From NCBI GenBank assembly GCA_009763385.1, contig CM019826.1, positions 94,596,848 to 94,660,847 of the forward strand: a stretch of DNA of 64,000 nt, in the 5' to 3' direction. The notes beneath the pieces were generated by a model. It was not told the DNA's origin. It made no database searches and was given only the letters and a program-made list of their open reading frames with translations. Numbering within the stretch: position 1 is the stretch's first letter; each line of letters starts with the position of its first letter. This stretch comes from Coix lacryma-jobi var. lacryma-jobi (Eukaryota > Streptophyta > Magnoliopsida > Poales > Poaceae). Position numbers and translations under genes: made by a program. Below, one piece after another: positions 54,374 to 64,000 of the stretch.

Positions 54374-55900
54374 TTGAAGTCCAAAGCATATCGAGTATTC
54401 AACCATGCCACCGGGATGGTAGAAGAAACAAATGATGTGGAATTCGATGAATCTAATGGCTCTCGAGGAGAGCATGAGAATCTTGATGATGTATGTGATG
54501 AACCATTAAGGGAAGCAATGAAGAACATGTCGATTGGAGCCATCAAGCCTAAAGATGATGATGATGATGTGCCAGTCATTGACATGCCATCCTCATCAAA
54601 TGTACCACAAGATGATGATAAAGATGGCAGAGAACCATTTGAAGATACTCATGTCTCCCATGATCAAATGGTGGTACAAGCTCAAGATGTTGATGCTCCA
54701 TAGGCGGCCCCTCAAGTGGTTGATCGAAGGACTACTCCTCTACTACAAGCTCATCCTCAAGATCTCATCATAGGGAGTCCAACAAGGGGTGTAATGACTC
54801 GATCTCAAAAACTTGCTTTATTTATGGAACATCACTCCTTTGTTTCTCTTGTTGAGCCTACCATTGTAGATGAAGCTCTAGGTGATCCGGATTGGGTGAA
54901 TGCCATGCATGAAGAATTGAACAACTTCACCCGGAATCAAGTTTGGACACTTGAAGCGCGACCTAAAGGCGCAAGAGTCATTGGAACAAAATAGGTGTTT
55001 AGAAACAAGCAAGATGATAAAGGCAAGGTTGTTAGAAACAAGGCAAGGCTAGTTGCAAAGGGGTTCTCTCAAGTTGAAGGCTTGGATTTTGGAGAGACCT
55101 TTGCACCGGTTGCAAGACTAGAAGCCATCCGTATCCTCCTTGCATATGCATCACATCATGACATTAAATTATATCAAATAGATGTGAAAAGTGCATTTTT
55201 AAATGGCTTCATAAATGAACTAGTCTATGTTGATCAACCTCCCGGGTTTGAAGACCCTAGATATCCTAATCATGTTTATAGTTTGTCCAAGGCGCTATAT
55301 GGGCTCAAGCAAGCCCCTAGAGCATGGTACGAGCGCCTCCGGGACTTCCTCATTGAGAAGGGCTTCACCATTGGGAAGGTTGAAACCACACTATTCACCA
55401 AGAAGCTTGATGGAGAGATCTTCATTTGTCAAGTCTACGTTGATGATATCATATTTGGGTCAACAAATGAATCCTATTGCAAGGAATTTGGTGACTTGAT
55501 GTCGAAGGAGTTTGAAATGTCCCTGATTGGCGAGCTCACATTCTTCCTAGGCTTCCAAGTCAAGCAATTGAAGGAGGATACTTTTATATCTCAGGAGAAA
55601 GACACAAAAGACCTCCTCAAGCGCATCAAAATGGATGATTGCAAGCCTATCAAGACTTCAATGCCAACAAATGGACATCTCGACCTAGATGAGGGAGGTA
55701 ACCCGGTTGATCAAACTCACTACTGTTCTATGATTGGTAGCTTGTTATACTTGACCGCATCTAGGCCCGACATCATGTTTAGTGTGTGCATGTGTGCTCG
55801 GTTTCAAGCCGATCCTAGGGAATCACATCTCATAGCCATGAAGAGAATCCTTAGGTACCTAAAGCACACCCCAAGCATTGGCCTTTGGTATCCCACATGA
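54374..55900 (+). pseudogene. pol: E: linker and reverse transcriptase
   Basis: The acidic linker (54374-54703) ends with a TAG. RT blocks: GDPDWVNAMHEELNNF, KGARVIGTK, a TAG at 54992-54994, then KARLVAKGFSQVEGLDFGE, IDVKSAFLNGFINELVYV, KALYGLKQAPRAWYERL and the catalytic VYVDDIIFGST. The RT part is open for 301 codons to 55900. Confidence 0.87.
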
Positions 55901-55973
55901 TCTAACTTCCAACTCATTGGGTATTCCGATTTGGATTACGCGGGTTGCAAAATTGGTAGAAAGAGCACATCCT
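55901..55973 (+). pseudogene. pol: E: RNase H, N-terminal stub
   Basis: Shows LIGYSDLDYAGCKIGRKSTS, the first copia RNase H motif, then switches at about 55973 to the D LTR start. Confidence 0.8.
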
Positions 55974-56215
55974 TCGGATACATGGGTGTATGCCGAGTCT
56001 CGAGTGATGAGTGATTGTCGACGGGTTTGATGCGCATGTTCCTTAGCTTGTGTTTTGCAGGTGTCGAGCACGGAGACAGTGATCGAAGGCAAGGTGAAGG
56101 TGAAGTAGAGACGTGCCGTGCCGATGGACCGGGAGCGGCGAAGGGCGGATGTGAGGCTTGGACTGAGGGACCCATGGCCTGAGGATCAGCTGTGGTGGCT
56201 GACAGCCTCGGACAG
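55974..56215 (+). repeat. D-family LTR fragment (D5), part 1
   Basis: TTCGGATACATGGGTG corresponds to the LTR start TGCGGATACATGG with one change. It follows the D LTR through GGCTGACAGCCTC to 56215, where solo LTR F interrupts. The LTR resumes at 57750. Confidence 0.8.
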
Positions 56216-57744
56216 TGTTGACGTTTGTTAGTGCAAATAGAATATGAAAGATTCCGCAAGCGCACAGAACACCATTGTAGCATTTTACCGGGAGTATTCC
56301 AGGATCGTTATTTATATTTTACCACAGGGAAGCAAGGGTCAAGAATCTGATAATTAACTATCATGCATCTACTAACTCAGAGTACTAATTAGACTAAAGC
56401 AGGAGTGAATGATATATGATATGAATGAAAGCACATAAAAGATATTCAATGGTAACTATAGTGGAGGACAACGGGAGAGATCAAGGTTCCTATGTACTTC
56501 TCTATTACTTGGGTTATAAGGTAACAAAGATGAAAAGATATAGCAGTTATACACATTGGCACATTGGAGCAGCAGGTCCTTTCCAACTATCGAAGAAGAC
56601 TGGGAAGAAGGTAGTTGGGAGAAGGCTGCCAAAAGCTCTACGAAACATCAATCCGAACGTGGTGGACTACGAAGGCCTAACAGAGCTGTCACCCCTGGGG
56701 CTACCACAACTATTCCGTGGGATTGAGCGCAACCTCAGGTAACCTATAGACTAAACACCATGTCTAATCTATCGATTACTACTCTAATTACCTAGCATAA
56801 CTAGAGCACTCAATACGAGCGAAGATCCCATGCCAAGATATAACAACTATACTAATCATATAATAAAGCATAAAGTAATTAGAGAAGATAAATATATAAA
56901 GCACAAGTCTTATAAGAAAACATACAAAAGCATACCAAATCTCTGAAGACTCCTCTAGAATTAGAGCGTAGCTCCTCTCTAATCTCTCCTTCTCTTCTTC
57001 TAATTGGATCTCTAATTACAACTAGATGAACTAGACAACTAGAACTAGAACTAGACGAACTAGATCTAAATCTAGATGAACTAGAAGAGATTCATCTAGA
57101 GGGACCTCTACTTCCACATTGGAACCCTAGTTTCTGATGTGGAGATGAATAATGAAGAGGGAGATGGCTCTTGGGGGCGCCCCTGGGGTCTCTTATATAG
57201 CCCGAGGTGGAGTAGGGGTCAAGGAATCGCCATGTCATCGATCCGCGTCACGTTTATTGCCCACCGTAGGATCAAACCGACTTCAGGGACGGTGGAGATG
57301 CATCCTAGGAGGCGGTGGAAGAAGGTTCCAGAAGGCGGAGGCGAAACGTCCTCCGTGGCCGACGGGTCGGTCTCCATGTGGGACCGGTCGGTGTGGCCCA
57401 GTGGGCCCACGTGGTGGGCTGCCTCGTGGTGTCTTCTGGTGTCTTCTAGACCCTTCTTTTGTAGATTTTGTTGCGAAATTAATATCTTTTCATCCGGGAC
57501 TCCGAATATAGCAAATGATATGTCCGTTTTGATCGTCTCGACGAGCCCTTCACAATGGTGCACTCCAATTTATCACTTGAGATACTTTTATATGGTGAAA
57601 TATTGATGTCCTACAAAACAAGTGAGAGCACCAAGACTCCTGGAACTTGTTAGTTTTAAACCCTACAACTATGCTTTGTAATTCGTTTAGTGTCATTTCA
57701 TGCAATAGTTCATGGTTAATTATGAGCATTAGTGAGCGTCTACA
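56216..57744 (-). mobile_element. Solo LTR F (Athila-like, related to A)
   Basis: 1529 bp, TGTTGACG to GCGTCTACA, flanked by a perfect 5-bp duplication GACAG (56211-56215 and 57745-57749). Its minus-strand features match LTR A: TATA box near 57193-57200, the TCTAGATGAACTAGAAGAG block and a GACCGGTC palindrome region (57381-57415). The GGAGTATTCC, TTCCGCAAGCGCACAG terminal block is also present. It lacks the captured PBS seen in A and G. Confidence 0.92.
57193..57200 (-). promoter_or_regulatory. TATA box of solo LTR F
   Basis: Minus strand CTATATAA in GGGCTATATAAGAG, the same context as in LTR A. Confidence 0.6.
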
Positions 57745-57807
57745 GACAGCGACGAGCGGAGACTTGCGGGGCACGATGTTGCTCGGGTCGAGGACCTGGG
57801 GACACGT
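57745..57807 (+). repeat. D5 LTR fragment, part 2
   Basis: GACAGCGACGAGCGGAGAC...CTGGGGACACGT continues the D LTR from part 1 after the F target duplication, and is cut at 57807/57808 by element G. Confidence 0.85.
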
Positions 57808-57854
57808 TGTTGACACTTACTAACATCGTTACTAGGAGTAGACTATGGAATCTA

Positions 57855-57872
57855 TCCCTGGCAACAGCGCCA
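57855..57872 (-). other. PBS-like sequence captured inside the G LTR
   Basis: Minus strand TGGCGCTGTTGCCAGGGA, two changes from the tRNA-Asp complement. It is preceded by an old-looking LTR end ACCAACA and followed 47 bp later by the present terminus GTGTCAACA, the same layout as in A (7156-7227). Confidence 0.75.
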
Positions 57873-58775
57873 GAAGGGCTTGTTGGTACTTCTTAATGTA
57901 AGAAGTATAACTAACTATTCGTATGACTATTGGTAAATTCCGCAAGCGCACAGAATAAGTCAATTGTAGCACTTCACCCGGGAGTAACCGAGTATCGTAT
58001 TTATTCCACAGGGAAGCTACTATGGCAGAACTAACACTAGGACTGCTATGAACAACTAGTGATTCTAGCAAGGTTGATCGAAAAGTATGAATGCGGGTTG
58101 ATTTCTACTACAACTAAAGAAAGAAAGACTAACTACTACTAAACTAAATCGGCGGGGTCTGGCCGATGAACAGATTAATGTTTTCCTACACACTTACGAA
58201 CACAACAACTTAGCAATAAAGATTTATCTAGTTCTTCGAACCGTACACACCCTCTGGACTATTTACCTCAGACGTGGACAACGAGGTTTATGATTTAAAA
58301 ACTAACCCAACTACGTGGTGGAATTCAAGGCTCCCAGGGCTGTCACCACCAGTTTGCTACCACAGCTATACGGGGGGCTAGCCACAAACTAAGGTATAAT
58401 TAGTCTAAGCATCGCGCTTACACTAGTATATACTACTCTAATCTTGCGTCCAAAACTAGAGCACTGATTACTCAGCGAAGAACCCAAACTAGATACAAAC
58501 TAAATACTAAGTTATCTATGATCGAAAGCACTCAACAAGAACAATAAGTAAAGAACTTAAAGTAAATGCTGAAGTAGAAGAACACTAAGATAATGAAGAA
58601 AGACTTGGAATTATACCAGAGACACCGGAAGATCCTCTATTACAACTCCAGCTCTTCTCTTTGCACTCTCGCTCTCACTCTAAGTCTCTCAACTAGAGTG
58701 TACATCACCAGAGCTTCGCTTACAAGAGAGTGGGACTAATGTGTGAGGTCTAAGTACAAATGAGCTCGGGGGGTC

Positions 58776-58785
58776 CTATTTATAG
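58776..58785 (-). promoter_or_regulatory. TATA box in G LTR
   Basis: Minus strand CTATAAATAG, with a pair of GC palindromes 60-100 bp upstream. Confidence 0.6.
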
Positions 58786-59367
58786 CTAAGGGACCTAGGG
58801 GGGTACTTATGGACCTAGGGTTAGGTCAGGGCGGTGAGTGAGGTGGCGGGCGCCAGCCCTAGGTGGCGGCCGCCAGGCCCCTAACCGTTGGATCCACCGT
58901 CATTGCTTCAACGGCATCCAGGAGCTCCAGGGAGGCGGTTCCAAGGTCGGTTGCATGTCCAAATCACTGTCACATGGGCAAGTAGGTCATGATCCATGTG
59001 ACATCTCTTCTTAGCCCTTGGATGCAACGACCCTAGTAATCAATGGCTGCAAATGAGTGTGGCACGCCTCCCCTGGATCATTGACGTGGCAGTGGAGGAG
59101 TTTGGGCCTCACTACCCTGGCGGCCGCCAGCTAGGGGTGGCGGGCGCCACCCCACCTTGGCCCAAACTGAGCCCAGGTGAGTGTGCTTGCCTCCTGGTGG
59201 GTCCTCTTGGTCATTTGCTCAAAAAACCCTGCAATTACCTACATTAAATAAAACTCAAGGACAAGTGGAAATCGTTAGTTTATAAAAGGTTTTGGTGATT
59301 TTAGGTCCTTGTGTGCGTTATATGACCTTGTTGATGCTAAGAATATAACACTTAGTGAGCATCAACA

Positions 59368-59383
59368 AGCTCCCCCAAGCTTA
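59368..59383 (-). promoter_or_regulatory. Polypurine tract of G
   Basis: Minus strand AAGCTTGGGGGAGCT directly abuts the LTR start TGTTGATGC. A second PPT-like motif (CAGCTTGGGGGAGG) lies at about 60590-60603. Confidence 0.8.
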
Positions 59384-60620
59384 CCTCTTGCTCGTCCTCG
59401 AGCAAGGATGGACTTGAATCTTGGAAACTCTTGTGTTTTGTTGTGTATGCCCATATTATTTTCATCACCATGGGATTGGTAGCCTTCCCCGCACTCAAGA
59501 TTAGAACAAAAGACAAGCAAGAAAGAAGGTTTGTCTTTCCCTTGCCCATTTTGCTACTCAAGATGTGGAGTTTTTGCAAGTTTTGTTCAAAAGAAAGCAT
59601 GCTTAGTAACTTCTGTGGCTCACTCAATCACTCATATTTGTATGTGAAAATGGAAGAATTATCCTCTCACTAAGACTTATGTGGGGTGTAATGGTAGGAT
59701 AAAATGAGCATGCAATGCTAGCATAATTTTGCTAAGTTAGACTAATGGAGCAAAGGAGCAACAAGTCATAGGTTCAGACCAGAAATGCAGTGTGTGGTAT
59801 TTATTGTGGCTAATACATTCATGGCACTTCTCCTTTTTATCTCATTTGTGGATCATGGCTATGAATGAGAGCACTTGCTCTTTTGAATGTTCTTTTCTTT
59901 CTAGAGCACTTGCTCTTTTTTTAGAGCACTTGCTCTTCTTTTTTTAATGCTATAGCCATGTCCCTGAGATTTCATTATGGAGCATGATATTTGCCATGTA
60001 GTATTTCTAACAATGAATGGAAACAAAGGCATGTTGTGTGCGTATTCTCAGTGTAAGAATAGCACTATATAGGTGGGTGCAAGTGAATTCCTTGGTCTAA
60101 AAATATGACAGTTTCTCTACCATGTCTATCAACAAAGGTCTAACTAGCTCAACACTAACATGCAGCAAGTGGAAGCTCCTACTCTAAGAGTAAAAATTAT
60201 TTGGCTTTGGTAGACTTTCTTTGCCACGGAAGTACTTAGAGCAAGTTTTTAAATTCATCATTTTTTATTTTCAAAATAACTTCTCCACAAACTTGACTTG
60301 CTGAAGACAAAGTCGAAACTTACTTCCCCATTACTTAGTCTAATGCTCATGTCTCAAGTTTAGTTCTAGCATACGTTCTCCCATGATAACTCTAATGCAT
60401 GGCATACATTATTTTTATTCATTAAAAAGACTTACCATAAGAGCGTTTTATTTATTGTAATATATATATATATATATATTGTTTAATTAAGCTGCAAATT
60501 AACTAAGATAAAACTCAAATTTAAATTACTGAAATTAAAAAATTGACAGTAATAAAGACGGCTGTGATGCTTACCTCTTTGACGGGGTCCTCCCCCAAGC
60601 TGGCTGTTCGCGTGGTTGGG
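59384..60620 (-). other. G: 3' noncoding region
   Basis: No recognisable ORF. It holds three copies of the near-palindrome AGAGCACTTGCTCT (59868-59881, 59903-59916, 59923-59936), the last two each followed by a T-rich run, a (TA)n tract at about 60459-60479, and, just after the env-like ORF, CAGCTTGGGGGAGGACCCC followed by AGAGGTAAGCATC, the PPT plus splice-donor-like module also seen in A and B. Confidence 0.6.
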
Positions 60621-62275
60621 TTACATCCATCCCTGACGACGGTACATCTCGTCCCAGTTCTGTTGGTTCTGCTGTAGGAGAGAAGAAATATTACCCAGTT
60701 CTCCACCAGTTTCCTGGCGGAATACCTGGAAATTTTGGTTCATTTCGTTTAAGTCCTGACGGATTTCGGCAGTATCCGTGGTGAGTCCATTCATTTGGTG
60801 CTGAAGATATCCCATATCGCGCATCCACTCGTCCTGATAAAAAAACGAATGGCGAGCGGCCTGTGGTGAGATTCTTCCAGGGAAGAACTCATCACCACGG
60901 CCAGTGTACCGGGTCGATCCTCCCAAAGAGTGGGATGAACTCCCCAACTGGGATGAGTGAAGGGACGCCTCTTGGCCGTATCCCCACTGCGGATGTGCGG
61001 TTGCTGCCAGTTCGACCCCCTGCTTGTGCGAGCCAGGGGGTGTCAAATGACCATCGAGTGCTGCTCCTCCATACTGCTCTGCATGAAAAGGGTCAAACTC
61101 CTGTGCCGCTGCTGCGGCTCTTGCTGCCTCTTCTGCTGCACGGGTCTGCGCTCGCGTCCTCCTCCTAGGAACCTGCATGTTGTTCTCTCGAGCCAACGTG
61201 CGGTTTCGTTCTGCCTCGGTTTCTAGGGTCAAAAGTAACGTTGGTGCATTCACCAACCACAGTGACATGTCAGGAAGAGCGATTTTATTCACATAATCTT
61301 AGTAGATCATGTGAATCTCACTGGTCTCCTGGTTCTCATGCAAGAGGTGTCCTTGCGAGAAGTGTTCCAGGGTCAAAAGGTCTCGGGCACCAGGAATGTA
61401 AGAGTTTACAGCGGTGTTCAACAGTCCCATGCTTAAAGCCAGTCTAGTTATCCATGAGGTCATTTCGATATTTCCAGTGCATTGATCAAATTTTAGACCA
61501 GTAGTCCACCATGGCTTTTGCGGGTGATACTTTTATGTGGTTTACTAGAGCATAAAGCAGCACCATTTCGGGCTTTTTAATTGGTCTTAAGTCAGGCCTT
61601 GGAAAGAGTGTTATACTAATATATTTGTGAAAAAACCTAAGCGTGGGTTGTGGATATTACTTGTACGGGGCAAGCCTGGGTTTCTGTTCCCAGCAATACT
61701 TTTCAAAAGTCATTTCTATTGAATCCCGTACAGGCAGATCCAAGCTCAGCAAGCATGAATCATCAAAGTTTAAATTCTTGCTGAACTGCTTCCATGTTAA
61801 AGCATGTTCTTCATTAAAAAGCCGAAATTTTATGTGATTAGCAGATATTTGCATTGTGGCCACAAATTTAATTGTGAGGGGAAGGATTCCTCTCATTAAC
61901 CTCCATGCATTTCCCATCCCAAGGTTGAAAAAATAGAGAGAAACTAAATGTCCATACCAGTGCGACATAGCAAGTCGTCGTCGATGTGGCGGTGTGAACG
62001 AACTCCCTCTCACTGAGGATGTTCCGGGCCTGCCGTTCCCGATCACTCTGCCAGATGATATCATCGACGGAATTCAGGACGTGGATGGTCGGTCCAGCCT
62101 GGTGTGTGGGTGGAGAGTACCGATCCACCTACATTTCGTTGGTGGATGGAGTACCCCACCCGACACTCTCCTCATGACTCCCAGCAAAGCGAATGTGAGT
62201 GTTTGCCCTCGACGAACTTCCCTCACCCTTATTCTTCTTCTTCTTGGCGGTGAAGAAGTTATTGAGAGGGCCCAT
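60621..62275 (-). pseudogene. G: env-like third ORF of Athila type
   Basis: ATG at 62275 (MGPLNNFFTAKKKKNKGEG), TAG at 62128, then ILSEREFVHTAT. After a frameshift come GILPLTIKFVATMQ, IKFRLFNEEHALTWKQFSK and FEKYCWEQ, and beyond a stop TLRFFHKYISITLFPRPDL and VNHIKVSPAKAM. These match, from memory, the downstream ORF of grass Athila elements (ATHILA ORF family, often called env-like; role unproven). The C-terminal 223 codons (61292-60621) are open, Gln/Glu-rich and probably coiled coil, ending YRRQGWM. I see no clear signal peptide or membrane segment. At least three stops and one frameshift make it a pseudogene. Confidence 0.68.
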
Positions 62276-63070
62276 GACCTCCTCGCTGGTGCTTGGTGGC
62301 TGGTGTTTGTGTTTGAGTGAGGTGTAGGAGCTTGCAGGGGTGTGGGTAGTATTTATAGGCTGAGGATGGAAGGGGGAAGGCTAAAAGCTTCCCCACATGG
62401 CGGGCGCCCTAAAAAGTGGCGAGCGCCACCCCTAGTTTCCCATTTCTGTATGCACCCAACACATGAGTTTTCCCTCGTAATGTCCACTGAAATTCTAAGT
62501 GGGGAATAAAGTGGTAGTGTCGGTGCAAAGTGCAAAGAGTGTAACCTCCTAAATGGAGTAAGTGGGCCGAAAATTTCAAAGACCACTTCTTCATCCTGGT
62601 AATACTTTGTACCAAGATGTGGGGAAACTTACTCGGCTGCAGCTTTGTACACAAATGTGGAAATTGAGGTGGCGGGCGCCACCCCTTTATGGGTAATTCC
62701 CACTCAGAGCCACTCCTTTCACCTTGTGCTCTCCTCATCCCTCCTCACCAGAATTTTTGAGTGGAGAAGGGGCCAAAAGATGGAGTGAAGTTGAAGAGAG
62801 TGGAGGAGACATGGGAGTGAATGAGTGCGTTGAAAAGACCAAAGGCATGGGTCTCCCCTGGTGTTATTTGAGTCTATGAGGTAGGGATGATAGTCTACTT
62901 GATTGACTAAGTGAAAAAGAGGCCTATAGGGTGGCGGGCGCCAACATTGGGTGGTGGGCGCCACCCCTAAGGCTGCCCTAAGCCTCCTAGGCTTCACTTA
63001 ATCTCCCTACTAAGCATCTATTTTGCAGAAAATTAATTTGCTTAAGTAAAAACGAAAATTTAAATGGGGG
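62276..63070 (-). promoter_or_regulatory. G: internal LTR-like promoter module before the env-like ORF
   Basis: Minus strand TATAAATA at 62350-62357, 75-80 bp before the ORF's ATG, with a pyrimidine- and CA-rich leader-like sequence between. Upstream are GC palindromes of the same kind as in G's LTR: 62398-62411, GTGGCGAGCGCCACCC (62418-62433), GGTGGCGGGCGCCACC (62669-62684), 62931-62944 and 62951-62966. Position and spacing mirror the LTR U3. No coding sequence is recognisable in this stretch. Confidence 0.6.
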
Positions 63071-63083
63071 ATAAAGACTTACC

Positions 63084-64000
63084 TTAGCCTAACTTACCAT
63101 GGTTAGCAGCTTTGGATTCCCGATTAGTGTCACCTTCATGGTGGTTGTGGCTGAATTTTTCCTTCACTGGCTTTGTTTGGCGGAGTGTCGGCACCGACGA
63201 ACTTTGATGACGGGTGTTTTTCCGGTCGCGGTGTGAACTAGAATTTCTCCTCCTTTCCACTGATGTGGAGCTGACTTCTCCAGCTCCTACATCAATGGTG
63301 GCTTTTGCAGTGCTCAAAAATGGCCGTCCCAAGATCAATGGCGTCCGGTCGTCGGGATTAATATCCAGAACCATAAAATCCACTGGAACAAAAAGATTCC
63401 GGATTTTCACCGGAATATTCTCTGCTATTCCCACGGGATATCAGAGCGATTGATCGGCTAGCTGCAGACACATAGAAGTAGGGGACATGGTACGATGATT
63501 TAATTTATCATATATTACCTTGGGCATGACGCTGACACTTGCTCCCAGATCATAGAGTGCATGCTCGAAGTGTTGCTCTCCAATTGAACACGTGATCGTT
63601 GGGTTTCCTAGGTCCTTCTTCTTTTCTGGGAGTTGATTTAAAATGACCGCACTACAATCTTCGGTCAATTTAACCACATCCCTACTTGGAATTGGTTTCT
63701 TCTTATTGAGCATGTATCTCAAATATTTTGCATAAGTTGGAACCTGCATAGCGTCAATAAATGGCACATGTATATATAATTTTTGGATTACCTCGACGAA
63801 TTTCTTGAATTGGTCGTTGTTTACACCAAAATTTGGATTAAGAAGGAGATGGAACAAATTTTACTGGAGATGGCTGCGATTTGAGGAATCGGCAGAATCA
63901 AGGAAGATCGGTTGATCGGGTGGACCAAGAAAATGACAAGTGGACCCAGCCGGTAGTGAGATGGGCATTCAGTAAACGACCAAGCTGTCGGTTAGTTCTC
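63084..64000 (-). pseudogene. gag: G: gag C-terminus and aspartic protease
   Basis: The minus-strand reading has FKKFVEVIQKLYIHVPFIDA and VPTYAKYLRYMLNKKKPIP, the gag-to-protease junction of Athila elements, then HFEHALYDLGASVSVMPK with the retropepsin active-site motif D-L-G-A-S intact, and LQLADQSL. A TGA at about 63450 interrupts. IPVKIRNLFVPVDFMVLDI and TPLILGRPFLSTAKATIDVG complete the domain. It then ends in a basic stretch (63084-63230) rather than entering RT. The upstream part continues past the window edge. Confidence 0.82.

Larger units (their letters stand above)
49208..55973 (+). mobile_element. Element E: Opie/SIRE-like Ty1/copia retrotransposon, 3' truncated
   Basis: 5' LTR, initiator-Met PBS, long coiled-coil-rich gag, protease, integrase, RT and the beginning of RNase H on the + strand. 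Order and motifs are Ty1/copia, closest by memory to Opie/Ji/SIRE elements of grasses. It is inserted in D3's gag and cut at 55973 by a D LTR (D5). The 3' half of RNase H and its 3' LTR would lie to the right of the window. Confidence 0.86.
57808..59367 (-). repeat. 3' LTR of G
   Basis: 1560 bp, TGTTGACAC to GCATCAACA. The first 73 bp hold a PBS-like site (57855-57872) before an internal TGTTGG at 57881. TATA box at 58776-58785 (minus CTATAAATAG). GC palindromes lie upstream of it: GGTGGCGGGCGCC (58842-58855), GGTGGCGGCCGCC (58862-58876), TGGCGGCCGCCAG (59118-59130) and GGTGGCGGGCGCCACC (59137-59152). Confidence 0.87.
57808..64000 (-). mobile_element. Element G: Athila-like retrotransposon with env-like ORF, minus strand (3' part)
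   Basis: 3' LTR (57808-59367), PPT, noncoding region, env-like ORF relic (60621-62275), an LTR-like promoter module (about 62345-62970), then protease and gag C-terminus to the window edge, all on the minus strand. No RT, RNase H or integrase lies between protease and env-like ORF, so this copy lacks pol enzymes. CACGT precedes it; the other end is outside the window. Confidence 0.83.

Noticed and set aside
60459..60480. (TA)n tract as an origin or recombination site
   Set aside because: A simple dinucleotide microsatellite with no supporting context.
1..64000. Host protein-coding genes, rRNA or snRNA genes
   Set aside because: Every stretch with coding similarity is a retrotransposon domain, and the rest is LTR or element noncoding sequence.

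Overview
The window is plant nuclear DNA made almost entirely of nested LTR retrotransposons. The evidence is TATA-bearing LTRs, primer-binding sites matching plant tRNA-Asp and initiator tRNA-Met, polypurine tracts, and gag, protease, integrase, reverse transcriptase and RNase H relics of Ty3/gypsy (Athila-type) and Ty1/copia (SIRE/Opie-type) elements. I recognise no host gene. Element types and the GC-rich LTR repeats suggest a grass, perhaps a panicoid, and a heterochromatic setting; the species is inference. All names (A to G, Z, D1 to D5) are mine.

Layout, left to right. Z (1-404) is a + strand LTR fragment. A (405-8549, minus) is a gag- and pol-poor Athila-like element with both LTRs. 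B (8550-16496, plus) is an Athila-type gag-pol element whose primer-binding site is followed by the complement of an entire tRNA-Asp. Its gag is split by a solo D LTR (10071-11982) with a perfect 5-bp target duplication. C (16497-42731, minus) is a non-autonomous gypsy element inserted in B. D2 (22113-24149 plus 35001-40932, minus) is a copia element in C. D1 (24154-35000, plus) is a nearly complete relative inserted in D2's integrase gene, with a deletion at its left edge. C's 5' LTR is cut at 42732 by a D LTR head (D4), followed by D3 (43232-49207, minus). D3 is interrupted by E (49208-55973, plus), an Opie-like copia element. E's RNase H is interrupted by a D LTR (D5), which received a solo gypsy LTR (F, 56216-57744, perfect target duplication) and, 58 bp further on, G (57808 to the window end, minus), a gypsy element with gag-protease and an env-like ORF.

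No element seen here could move by itself: every coding region carries stops, frameshifts, deletions or insertions. The intact parts are cis-acting: TATA boxes, primer-binding sites, polypurine tracts and, most strikingly, families of palindromes in the LTRs. D LTRs carry an array of up to seven stem-loops whose arms change in a compensatory way while the loop stays constant. Other notable structures are a full tRNA-Asp complement at B's start, a primer-binding site swallowed into the LTRs of A and G, and a second LTR-like promoter inside G ahead of its env-like ORF. I made no alignments by program; boundaries come from reading repeated ends and may be off by a few bases.
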